Source of the DNA: Mycobacterium colombiense
GTDB taxonomy: Bacteria > Actinomycetota > Actinomycetes > Mycobacteriales > Mycobacteriaceae
Length of the DNA: 64,000 bases
NCBI RefSeq assembly: GCF_001665835.1
Contig: NZ_LZSX01000027.1
Coordinates: forward strand, 1-64,000
Direction: 5' to 3'
Shown: in pieces, positions 1 to 7,712 of the stretch
Numbering within the stretch: position 1 is the first letter of the stretch
Layout of the letters: the number at the start of each line of letters is the position of its first letter
Program-made: the position numbers and the translations under genes
The notes under the pieces: generated by a model
Databases searched by the model: none
Told to the model about the DNA's origin: nothing
Seen by the model: the letters and a program-made list of their open reading frames with translations, nothing else

Positions 1-40
1 CTAGAACGCTGAAATATCAGCAGATAGGGGAATTCTCGGG

Positions 41-1510
41 ATGGTCGTTCACCTCGAGGTGGACCGGTTGCTGATCGACGGCCGCGCCGTCGCCGGCGAC
101 GGAGTGGCGTTGCCGGTCGAGGACCCGGCGACCCAGGAGATTCTCACCACCGTGGCGACCGCGTCAGCGGACCAGGTGGAAACGGCCATCGCCGCCGCAC
201 GCAGGTCCTTCGACTGTGGTGTGTGGGCGGACAGGTCGGTGTCCGAGCGCCTGGAGACGCTCGGACGGATGGCGCAATGGCTCGAGGAGCGCCGCGAGGA
301 GCTGGTTGAAACGGCCGTCCACGAGGTCGGCGCCCCGCTGGGAATCGCCCGCATCGCCCAGGTGGGCATGGCTTTGGACCAGGCTCGACAACTCCCCGAA
401 CTTTTCAGTGGTCTGCCGCAGTGGGAGCACAACGAGATGCCGCTGGGCGATTTGGTGACCGCCAAAGACGTTCTGCTCAGCATCCGTCGCTATGAGCCTG
501 TCGGCGTGGTCACCGCCATCACCCCGTACAACTTCCCACTGCAGACCAATATCTGGAAGGTTTTCTCGGCGCTGGCAACCGGCTGCTCGGTGATCCTGCG
601 TCCGAGTCCGCTCACCCCGTTGACTGCGCTGGCCCTCGGTGAGGCTGCGCTTGCCGCTGATCTGCCGCCCGGCGTCCTCAACGTCGTGGTCGAGCAGGGC
701 ACCTCGGGAGCACTGCAGCTCACCAGCGATCCGCGCGTCGATTGTGTCTCGTTCACTGGGTCCACGGTCGTCGGGCGCCAGATCGGCGCACAGGCTGCGC
801 CGACCGTGAAACGCATGATCCTGGAACTGGGCGGCAAATCAGTCCAGCTCTACCTGCCCGACGCGCTCGAGCGGGTCGGGACCGGAGTCCTCACCGTGTT
901 CGCGTCGCATTCTGGCCAGGCCTGCACCGCTCAGACCCGAGTCCTGGTACCACAAGACGCCGTGGACGCCGCGCTGGAGAAGATCACCTCAGTTCTTCCA
1001 TTCCTGCCCGTCGGTGACCCCAGTGACGAAAAGACAATGATCGGTCCGGTCATCTCGGCTGGGCAGCGAGAGCGGATCGAGGACCTCATTGCCGCCGGCA
1101 TCAAGGCCGGTGCGCAAGTAGTTGCGGGAGGAAGGCGGCCCGCGGGCCTGGAACGGGGGTACTTCATCGAGCCGACCGTGCTGCGCATCGAGGACAACTC
1201 CAATCCGGTTGCGCAGCAAGAAGTGTTCGGACCCGTGGTCACGATTCAGGGATACCGCGACCTTGACGAGGCGGTGGCCATCGCCAACGACTCGGAGTAC
1301 GGACTGGGCGGGGGCGTCTATACCGCCGACCTGCCGGCCGGAGTGGCTGTCGCACAACGGATCCGGTCGGGCACCGTGCATGTCAACCGTGGGGCCCCTA
1401 CGGCGTACACGCCGACCGGCGGCTATAAGCAAAGCGGGATCGGTCGGGAACGCGGTGTGGCTGGCCTGCGCGAGTACCAGGAGGTCAAACACCTGGTCGT
1501 TGGGCCTTGA
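41..1510 (+). CDS. NAD(P)-dependent aldehyde dehydrogenase
   Basis: A 489-residue ALDH-superfamily enzyme that should oxidise an aldehyde to a carboxylate in the cytosol. Visible active-site elements are N164 in PYNFP, E262 in LELGGKS and the nucleophile C295 in SGQACTAQTR. The length matches the family. One oddity is at residue 187: the Rossmann-loop residue that is usually Lys (KPSP-type motif, contacting the cofactor adenosine phosphate or ribose) is Arg in RPSPLTP. The gene heads a co-directional series, with the reductase and P450 genes following closely, so it probably handles an aldehyde intermediate of that pathway. The substrate cannot be deduced. The ATG at 41 is the first start; the true promoter may lie outside the window. 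Confidence 0.9.
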   Translation: MVVHLEVDRLLIDGRAVAGDGVALPVEDPATQEILTTVATASADQVETAIAAARRSFDCGVWADRSVSERLETLGRMAQWLEERREELVETAVHEVGAPLGIARIAQVGMALDQARQLPELFSGLPQWEHNEMPLGDLVTAKDVLLSIRRYEPVGVVTAITPYNFPLQTNIWKVFSALATGCSVILRPSPLTPLTALALGEAALAADLPPGVLNVVVEQGTSGALQLTSDPRVDCVSFTGSTVVGRQIGAQAAPTVKRMILELGGKSVQLYLPDALERVGTGVLTVFASHSGQACTAQTRVLVPQDAVDAALEKITSVLPFLPVGDPSDEKTMIGPVISAGQRERIEDLIAAGIKAGAQVVAGGRRPAGLERGYFIEPTVLRIEDNSNPVAQQEVFGPVVTIQGYRDLDEAVAIANDSEYGLGGGVYTADLPAGVAVAQRIRSGTVHVNRGAPTAYTPTGGYKQSGIGRERGVAGLREYQEVKHLVVGP

Positions 1511-1548
1511 CCACTTCAAATTCACTTGTTGCTGAAGGGAATACAGTA

Positions 1549-1983
1549 ATGTCGACCCCCAATCTCGACCTCTCGCTGTTCGGTGCCGACCACGTGCGCC
1601 GCTACCGCGAGACCGGCGGTGAGGTCGGTTACCTGTGGAACGGTGTGCCGACTCTCATCCTGACCACCATTGGCCGCCACAGCGGCCAGCAGCGGGACAC
1701 GGCGCTGATCTGCGCTGCCGACGGCGATGACGGCAACAAATACGTCGTGATCGCATCGCAGGGCGGAGCCCCCGCGCATCCGCAGTGGTACCTGAACCTG
1801 GTGGCTAACCCACGAGTCCACGTACAGGTCAAGGGCGATCGCTTCGAGGCTACTGCGCGCACCGCCGAGGGGCCGGAACGCGAGCGGCTGTGGCAGTTGA
1901 TGGCCGAGGCGTGGCCCAGCTACGACATCTACCAGACCCGCACCGACCGGGTGATCCCCGTCGTGGTGCTGGAGAGGGCCTGA
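1549..1983 (+). CDS. F420-dependent nitroreductase-family (DDN-like) protein
   Basis: A roughly 144-residue split-barrel protein of the deazaflavin (F420)-dependent nitroreductase family (Ddn/DUF385). The core is visible as LILTTIGRHSGQQRDTAL followed by VIASQGGAPAHPQWYLNL, the signature of this family. Members reduce diverse substrates with F420H2. The ATG at 1549 was chosen because a GAAGGGA ribosome-binding site lies just upstream (1534-1540). A longer reading from 1507 would overlap the aldehyde dehydrogenase and has no family support. It lies between the dehydrogenase and the P450 and stops 3 bp before the P450 start, so it is probably in the same transcript. Two further paralogues lie at 22726-23094 and 49063-49485. 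Confidence 0.85.
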   Translation: MSTPNLDLSLFGADHVRRYRETGGEVGYLWNGVPTLILTTIGRHSGQQRDTALICAADGDDGNKYVVIASQGGAPAHPQWYLNLVANPRVHVQVKGDRFEATARTAEGPERERLWQLMAEAWPSYDIYQTRTDRVIPVVVLERA

Positions 1984-1986
1984 AAG

Positions 1987-3264
1987 ATGCTGTCCAACGA
2001 GATAATTGCGCTCGATCCGAAGCGGCTTAAGGAGCTGTTCGATCTGCGCAGTGAGGTCTACGAGATGCGCGGCGGGTCGTTTGAAGACGATCCCTACCCC
2101 GCCTTCAACGAGTTGCGGGAGAGCGGGCCGGTACACGCGGGCACCCCGGGCGAGCTCGTCGGCTATGACGGACCCGCGTTCTTTTCCGGTCTGCCGTTCG
2201 ACGAGCGTCCGCACTTCACGGCGTTCGACTACGCCACGTGCAGTGAGATGCTGCAGGATCCGGAAACCTTCGCCGCGTCCCAGCATGAACCGGGATCGGC
2301 AGAGTACGAGAGTCAGGCGCTGTTGCTGTTCATGGACGGCCAGCGCCATCGCCGGTTGCGGTCATTGGTACGAAACGCGTTCACGCCCAAGCGGGCCGGT
2401 TGGTGGGTGGACAACTGGATCGACGACATCGTCGAAGCGCTGTTCAACCTTATTGCGCGCAAGGGCAAGTCGGACCTCAACGTCGAGTTCTTCGCACCGA
2501 TTCCACTGCTGACCATCTGTAGCAGCTTCGGCGTCAGTGTGGAGGAGGCGCTGCAGGTGCGCGCCGCGATCGTCTCCGACGCCGCCGGGATTACGGCGAT
2601 CGCCGAGATCGTCAAACCGATCGTCGAGGCCCGTCGGCTTGACCCGCGCGACGACCTGATCAGCATGCTGGTCAGTGAGGAATTCCAAGACGAGGACGGC
2701 AGCAGGCACCATCTCTCGGACGCGGAAGTCCAGATGTTCTCGCTGCTGCTGTTGGCGGCCGGCTCTGGCACGACTTGGAAGCAACTGGGCATCACGATGC
2801 TGACGCTGCTGCAGCGCCCCGAGTGGCTTTCACGCGTGGTGGCGGACCCGGGACTGGTCCATCCGTTTGTCGAGGAGACATTGCGGTGGATGCCGACCGA
2901 TCCGGCGTTCGGGCGGTTCGCGCGTTGCGACACCACGCTGGGGGGAGTGCGTATTCCGAAGGGTGCGGTTGTGCATGCGTGCTTCGCCGCGGCCAATCGG
3001 GACCCGCTGCGCTGGGACCGCCCCGACGAGTTTCTCCCGGACCGGCCGATTCAGCCGAATCTCGGGTTCGGCCGGGGAACCCACGTTTGTCTGGGTCAAC
3101 ATGTCGCACGCGCTGAAATCTCTGCTGCGATAACGGCATTGACTCAACGGCTGCCCGGGCTGCGGTTGGACCCCGACGCCGAGACCCCGCGCATCATCGG
3201 CATGTACGAACGGGGGGTCACCAGCGTGCCGGTGGTCTGGGATCTACCGGGCGTTCCTCAATGA
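1987..3264 (+). CDS. Cytochrome P450
   Basis: A 425-residue soluble bacterial P450. The haem-ligand loop FGRGTHVCLG places the proximal Cys at 368, and the K-helix ExxR is E297-R300. The I-helix motif reads AGSGTT at about 258-263: the Thr is kept, but the acidic residue normally before it (A-G-x-E/D-T) is Gly261. That acid normally helps proton delivery and O-O cleavage, so monooxygenase chemistry may be altered or assisted by substrate. The start is 3 bp after the F420-type reductase stop. It is probably co-transcribed with the catabolic genes around it. CYP family and substrate are not assignable by eye. Confidence 0.88.
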   Translation: MLSNEIIALDPKRLKELFDLRSEVYEMRGGSFEDDPYPAFNELRESGPVHAGTPGELVGYDGPAFFSGLPFDERPHFTAFDYATCSEMLQDPETFAASQHEPGSAEYESQALLLFMDGQRHRRLRSLVRNAFTPKRAGWWVDNWIDDIVEALFNLIARKGKSDLNVEFFAPIPLLTICSSFGVSVEEALQVRAAIVSDAAGITAIAEIVKPIVEARRLDPRDDLISMLVSEEFQDEDGSRHHLSDAEVQMFSLLLLAAGSGTTWKQLGITMLTLLQRPEWLSRVVADPGLVHPFVEETLRWMPTDPAFGRFARCDTTLGGVRIPKGAVVHACFAAANRDPLRWDRPDEFLPDRPIQPNLGFGRGTHVCLGQHVARAEISAAITALTQRLPGLRLDPDAETPRIIGMYERGVTSVPVVWDLPGVPQ

Positions 3265-3298
3265 CAACCAACCACAAAGAAAAGAAGAGGGCCATCAC

Positions 3299-3718
3299 GT
3301 GACCACTGAGAGCACCGTTCAAGAATCGTCCCGCTATGAGACAGGTGCGGGGATCCTCGACAACATTTTCGGTCCCTCGTGGCGGGACAAGACCAGGGAG
3401 ACCGGCTTTAAGGCCGTCGACGATTTCCAGCGCATCACCGTCGAACATTGCTATGCCGATGCCTGGGCGCGTGACACCCTGGATTTCAAGACGCGCAGCG
3501 TGATCTGCCTGTCGTCGCTGGCCACGATGGGTGCCCCAGAGGAATTGAAGTTGCACGTCGAGGCCGCCTTGGCCAATGGGCATTCCCATGAGGACATTTT
3601 TGAGATCCTCCTGCATCTGATTCCCTACATCGGCGTTCCCAAAGCTGTGCAAGCGCTGCGCGTCGCAGGGGAGGCCATCCAGGAACTGTTCACCAAGGCT
3701 GCAGCCGAGAACAGCTGA
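3299..3718 (+). CDS. Carboxymuconolactone decarboxylase-family protein
   Basis: A 139-residue protein resembling 4-carboxymuconolactone decarboxylase and the AhpD-like fold. It has a VEHCYADAW segment around residues 50-58, then DFKTRSVICLSSLATMG and a C-terminal HLIPYIGVPKAVQAL helix typical of the family. Family members decarboxylate lactones in aromatic degradation, but many paralogues have other roles, and the second Cys of the AhpD CxxC motif is absent. The GTG at 3299 follows an AAGAAGAGGG ribosome-binding site. It sits between the P450 and MmgE/PrpD genes in the same direction, consistent with a ring- or lactone-processing pathway. The exact reaction is inference. Confidence 0.8.
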   Translation: MTTESTVQESSRYETGAGILDNIFGPSWRDKTRETGFKAVDDFQRITVEHCYADAWARDTLDFKTRSVICLSSLATMGAPEELKLHVEAALANGHSHEDIFEILLHLIPYIGVPKAVQALRVAGEAIQELFTKAAAENS

Positions 3719-3765
3719 ACTCCAAAACCATCAACAGTCAACAAGATCGGAAAGAGAGAAGCGTC

Positions 3766-5208
3766 ATGACTGACACTTTGGAAGATGCCAGGAAAGAATA
3801 CGTCGAGGCTAAGGCCAATAAGGATCCACAGAAGCGCCGGGCGCAGAACGTCGCTGAATGGGTCGAGCGGGTCGACTACAAGGATTTCGATCCGCAGACC
3901 GTCGAGTTCACCAAGGCGCTGCTGCTCAAGAATATTGCGGGCATGCTGGCCGGGTGCCGCGAACCCGCGGCCCGGATCCTGACCACCTACTATGCCGAAC
4001 AGGGTGGTGCTCCCGACGCGGGTGTGGTGGGCGCCGGCTACCGCACGACGGTGGAGAACGCCGCGTTCGCCAATGCCACGTTCGCGCACTCCTCGGAACT
4101 CGAGGACAACGAGATGCCCAACTTCACCAGTGCCTACTGGGTGCTGCCGGGCCTGTTCCCGCTGGCGCAGAAGCAAACCTCGAGCGGTAAGGACCTGATC
4201 ACCGCGGCGATCTCCGCGTGGGAAGTGGCCTCGCGGTACAACTCTGCCGGTCCCGGTCAGGCGCTGATGTCGGTGCACATCTGCCCCCCGACCTGGTTCG
4301 GTCCGCTCGGGGTTGCGGCGGGGGCGGCTAAACTGCTCAAACTCGACGCCCGGCGCACCGAGCACGCCATCACCATGGCGGGTTCCTGGGCGTGTGGCCT
4401 GGGGCAGGCCGGCTGCGACACCCACTTCATCGAATCCGGTCACACCGCCAAGATGGGCGTGCAGTCGGCGCTGCTGGCGCGGCTCGGCGCCACCGGGGAG
4501 CTCGGTGTGCTGGAAGGGAAGTCCGGCCTGTATGCACCGTTGATCGCCAATAACCAGATTGATCTGTCGATCATCGATGCCGATCTCGGCATCGCGCCGT
4601 ACCGCATCAATCGGGCCTGCATCAAGAAGTACTCGGCCTGTACCTACGCGCATACCTCGATCGACGCGCTGGGGCTGCTCATGTCTGAGCACAACCTGAG
4701 CTACGAGGACATCGAGTCGGTCAAGACCCGCCAGGGCGTGATCGGAAACCTGGCCGTCGGCATCACGCCGGACCCGGTCGACCTGCAGGGGTCGCGATTC
4801 AGCGTGCACTATCTGCTGGCCGAGGTGATGCTTAAGGGCGGGATCAGCGAGCAGACCTTCGAAGACCTTTCCTCACTTCAGGATCCGCGCTACCGCGAGG
4901 CGATGGGCAAGATCGTCGCTACCGGAGATCACGAAGACTTCGGTGTGCACGACCCGGGTGCGGAGGTGTTTGTTACCACTACCTCTGGCCAGACCTACTC
5001 CAAGCGTCTTGACGGCTGGCTGGGTTCCCCGGAAGCTCCGCTGAGTACCGAGGAGATCCGCAAGGTCAGCAGGCCATACCTGGAGTGGATGCTGGACACC
5101 GCCACCGCCGACCGGGTGGAGGACCTCGTGCTCAACCTCGACCAGCAGCGCGACATCCTGGAATTGATGGACATTCTCACCTTCCACCGAGTGGGAAGCC
5201 GGCACTGA
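3766..5208 (+). CDS. MmgE/PrpD family protein
   Basis: A 480-residue MmgE/PrpD protein, the family of 2-methylcitrate dehydratase and cis-aconitate decarboxylase. Family features are the N-terminal all-helical domain with LLKNIAGMLAG, the AFANATFAHSSELED segment, the VAAGAAKLL and AITMAGSWACGLGQ helices, and the KKYSACTYAHTSIDA segment before the C-terminal domain. Such enzymes eliminate water or CO2 from polycarboxylates. Association with a P450, a decarboxylase-like protein and a CoA-transferase suggests a dedicated catabolic role rather than the methylcitrate cycle, because no prpC or prpB neighbours are present. A GGAAAGAGAGAAG ribosome-binding site precedes the ATG. Confidence 0.85.
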   Translation: MTDTLEDARKEYVEAKANKDPQKRRAQNVAEWVERVDYKDFDPQTVEFTKALLLKNIAGMLAGCREPAARILTTYYAEQGGAPDAGVVGAGYRTTVENAAFANATFAHSSELEDNEMPNFTSAYWVLPGLFPLAQKQTSSGKDLITAAISAWEVASRYNSAGPGQALMSVHICPPTWFGPLGVAAGAAKLLKLDARRTEHAITMAGSWACGLGQAGCDTHFIESGHTAKMGVQSALLARLGATGELGVLEGKSGLYAPLIANNQIDLSIIDADLGIAPYRINRACIKKYSACTYAHTSIDALGLLMSEHNLSYEDIESVKTRQGVIGNLAVGITPDPVDLQGSRFSVHYLLAEVMLKGGISEQTFEDLSSLQDPRYREAMGKIVATGDHEDFGVHDPGAEVFVTTTSGQTYSKRLDGWLGSPEAPLSTEEIRKVSRPYLEWMLDTATADRVEDLVLNLDQQRDILELMDILTFHRVGSRH

Positions 5209-5212
5209 GACG

Positions 5213-5989
5213 ATGCGACTCAACGACAAAGTCGCCATCATCACTGGGGCGGGTTCCGGCGTCGGGCGTGCCACGGCTCTTCGCTTCCTGGCAGAGGGAG
5301 CGAAGGTCGTGTGCGCCGACGTGCGTAAAGACTGGGTCGACCAGACCCTCGAACTCGCTGGTGCCCCTGAGAGTTCGGTGATCGGGGTTCCCTGCGACGT
5401 GTCCGTCGAAGGTGATCTCGAGGCGGTGGTGGCCGCGACGGTGAGCCACTTCGGCCGACTGGACATCATGCACAACAATGCCGGGATCACTGGGCTGAAG
5501 CCCGGTTGCACGGCCGAGGACTTCACCGACGCGGAGTGGCAGAAATTGCTCCAGATCAACGTCAGCGGTGTCTTCTACGGCAGCAAGTACGCGATCCGCC
5601 AGTTCAAGAAGCAGGGCACCGGTGGGGTGATCCTGAACACCGGCTCGGTCGCGGGCATGGTCGGCTTCGGGAGCGTCCTCTACGGCGCGACCAAGGGGGC
5701 TGTCAACCAGTTGACGAAGGGTCTTGCCATTGAGTTTGCCGCGCAAAACATTCGGGTGAACGCGATCTGCCCGGCCGGCATGCCGCTGACAAATTTTTCG
5801 GCGACCGACGACAAGAAGTTCGAACCCGCCGATCAGAACGTGGTGGACTACGTCGCCCAGCTTCATCCCCTTGGTCAGGTCATCACGGCAGAGGACTGCG
5901 CTGACGCGGCGGTGTTCCTCAGCTCCGACGAGGCGAAGAACATCACCGGGGTGCTGCTGCCCATCGACGGCGGCTACGTCGCCAAGTAG
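5213..5989 (+). CDS. Short-chain dehydrogenase/reductase
   Basis: A 258-residue classical SDR that should interconvert a secondary alcohol and a ketone with NAD(P). It shows the TGAGSGVG cofactor loop at residues 10-17, the NNAG motif, and the catalytic Ser with Y-x-x-x-K in LYGATKGA. The C-terminal substrate loop is followed by GVLLPIDGGYVAK. Asp at the end of beta-2 (VVCADVR) suggests NAD preference. The ATG begins 4 bp after the MmgE/PrpD stop, so the two are almost certainly in one operon. Substrate unknown. Confidence 0.9.
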   Translation: MRLNDKVAIITGAGSGVGRATALRFLAEGAKVVCADVRKDWVDQTLELAGAPESSVIGVPCDVSVEGDLEAVVAATVSHFGRLDIMHNNAGITGLKPGCTAEDFTDAEWQKLLQINVSGVFYGSKYAIRQFKKQGTGGVILNTGSVAGMVGFGSVLYGATKGAVNQLTKGLAIEFAAQNIRVNAICPAGMPLTNFSATDDKKFEPADQNVVDYVAQLHPLGQVITAEDCADAAVFLSSDEAKNITGVLLPIDGGYVAK

Positions 5990-6520
5990 TCCGCCTGTAG
6001 GCGGGCCAAACTGGCTGTCAGCGAAGGAAGTCGAATAGTGCCGGTATCAGCAGCCCAGTGGCCGGCAGACCCGACGGTTCCGATGGTATCCCGGTGATGG
6101 TGGTCGTGGGATCTCAACCATCGGGTGGCGGTGTTCGGAGTAACCAGCTAGTGATTGCGCTTGGAAACGAGGCACTTTCAGCATTGGAACCGTTGTCTGG
6201 CGCAAGCATTCGGCATGTCGAACCGATTGCTGAGTAGGCGGCCACCATGCAGACCCACCGACGCAGCGTTCTGTTCGTACGGCTTGCAGCGGCGGGGTTG
6301 ACCAGCTATGGACCGGCCCACGGGATCTTTTGTGACCCCACACGGTGAGCCGGGCACTTTAGCGACGGGCGAGAACATGCGCACGGCCGAGACGTGGCAG
6401 GAGCTCATGCTCGATCCCCGCCCGGAATAACCACGTGGGCCCGATCATCGCCGCGGGGCGCACGGCGGCCACTCGTCAGAAAGGAACGACCTTGAGTAAG
6501 CGACAAACCGGAGACGTCGA
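5990..6520 (+). other. Intergenic region, no convincing gene
   Basis: A 531-bp gap in an otherwise tight co-directional cluster. A CCGCCTGTAGGCGG inverted repeat lies directly after the SDR stop (5991-6004), but no T-tract follows. Short open stretches occur: a GTG frame after GAAGGAAG near 6038, and an ATG frame ending at about 6430. None resembles a known protein or exceeds about 30 codons. A TTG with an AGAAAGGA ribosome-binding site at 6492 opens a ten-codon frame whose TGA overlaps the start of the next gene; it could be a leader peptide or a decayed start. Confidence 0.4.
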
Positions 6521-7606
6521 TTGATCCCTCGCGAGTTGACGATGCGGCCGCGAGGGGGTGAAGCCGATGTTGTCGACAGGGTGAGTGAAATCCGGCGGGC
6601 CGAGCTCGACTTCAACGTCACCGCCGCGGTCGGAGGGGGCGAGCAGCTCAAGCAACGGGCCTGGCTCTTCATACCGAAGCAGGCAGTCCCGCCTCGCGCC
6701 ATCCTCGTCTGTTTGGCCGGGGCTGGCTACGACAAGCACTACTGGCATCTGCAGGTGCACGGTTACCGTGGCTACAGCTTCGCCGAGCACTTCGCGGCCT
6801 GCGGGTACGTGGTGGTGGCCGTCGACCACCTTGGGGTGGGCGACAGTACGGACCCCGTTGCTGCGGGACAGGTGACCGCTGCGATGCTGGCCCGAGGCGA
6901 CGCCGAAGTGGTCAACCAGGTACGGGCGCGTGCGGCTAGTAAGACACTGCATTCGAGCCTGCCCGCGATGTCGGTTCCCGTTGTGGGAGTCGGCCATTCG
7001 CTTGGCGCCGGGCTGGCCCTCGCCGCGCATGCGGGCGACGGTTCGGTCCGGCCTTTCGATGCGTTGGTGCTGCTGGGCTATGCCGCCCGCAGCTACGTCA
7101 ATGCGCCGGGTGGGATCGAACAACACGTGGCGACCGCAGATTCGGGAATGGGCCTACAAGCCGCGATGCGACAAAACGAGATGCTGATACGGACGATGAC
7201 CGGTGCGGCTCACGATGCGTTATCGTGCACGATCCCGCGCGGTCCCCTTCGCGACATGCTTTACGCCGCTGATGTTCCAGAGCCGGTGATCGCCGCCGAC
7301 GAAGCGCACGCCACGCGGATACCGGTCCGCGTGGTCGCCGAGATAATGACGGCGGGCATCGTCGAAGCCTGTGCCGCTGGCATCGACGTGCCCGTGTTCC
7401 TCGGGTTCGGCGGAGTGCGTGACATGGCCAGCGATCCGCGCGCGGAAGCGTTGAACTACCCGTCGGCCACTGACATCACCACCTTCGTCGCTCAGGGTGC
7501 CGCCCACGCGCACAACCTGGCATCCACGCGCACTCGTCTCTGGGACCGCATTGCGGCGTGGCTGCCAGCGGTGTTACTCGGTGGATCCGCGGATGCCAAT
7601 CACTAG
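6521..7606 (+). CDS. Alpha/beta-hydrolase fold protein
   Basis: A roughly 361-residue alpha/beta hydrolase. The oxyanion-region segment LVCLAGAGYDKHYW, the strand VVVAVDHLGVGDS and the nucleophile elbow GHSLGAG are visible. A candidate catalytic His lies in the C-terminal AHAHNL segment. Family members hydrolyse esters, lactones or C-C bonds. The TTG at 6521 is preceded by CCGGAG at a 7-nt spacing, so it is preferred over the in-frame ATG at 6542. It is followed by the CoA-transferase and a second hydrolase in the same direction, suggesting ring-cleavage or thioester steps of the same pathway. Confidence 0.78.
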   Translation: MIPRELTMRPRGGEADVVDRVSEIRRAELDFNVTAAVGGGEQLKQRAWLFIPKQAVPPRAILVCLAGAGYDKHYWHLQVHGYRGYSFAEHFAACGYVVVAVDHLGVGDSTDPVAAGQVTAAMLARGDAEVVNQVRARAASKTLHSSLPAMSVPVVGVGHSLGAGLALAAHAGDGSVRPFDALVLLGYAARSYVNAPGGIEQHVATADSGMGLQAAMRQNEMLIRTMTGAAHDALSCTIPRGPLRDMLYAADVPEPVIAADEAHATRIPVRVVAEIMTAGIVEACAAGIDVPVFLGFGGVRDMASDPRAEALNYPSATDITTFVAQGAAHAHNLASTRTRLWDRIAAWLPAVLLGGSADANH

Positions 7607-7712
7607 TGCGCAGTGGCTTTTTCCGATCCACCGCCGCGTTCACCGCATCGGTTATCGGCCCGCGAGTGTCTGTAGCGACCGCACGAAATCACCGCCGAGG
7701 AGGCGTAGCGAG

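Noticed and set aside
3625..4809. A 394-codon minus-strand frame opposite MmgE/PrpD
   Set aside because: Antisense shadow; residues show no domain, and the plus-strand gene has clear family motifs.
5991..6004. CCGCCTGTAGGCGG as a terminator after the SDR gene
   Set aside because: The stem would need a 2-4-nt loop and no T-tract follows.
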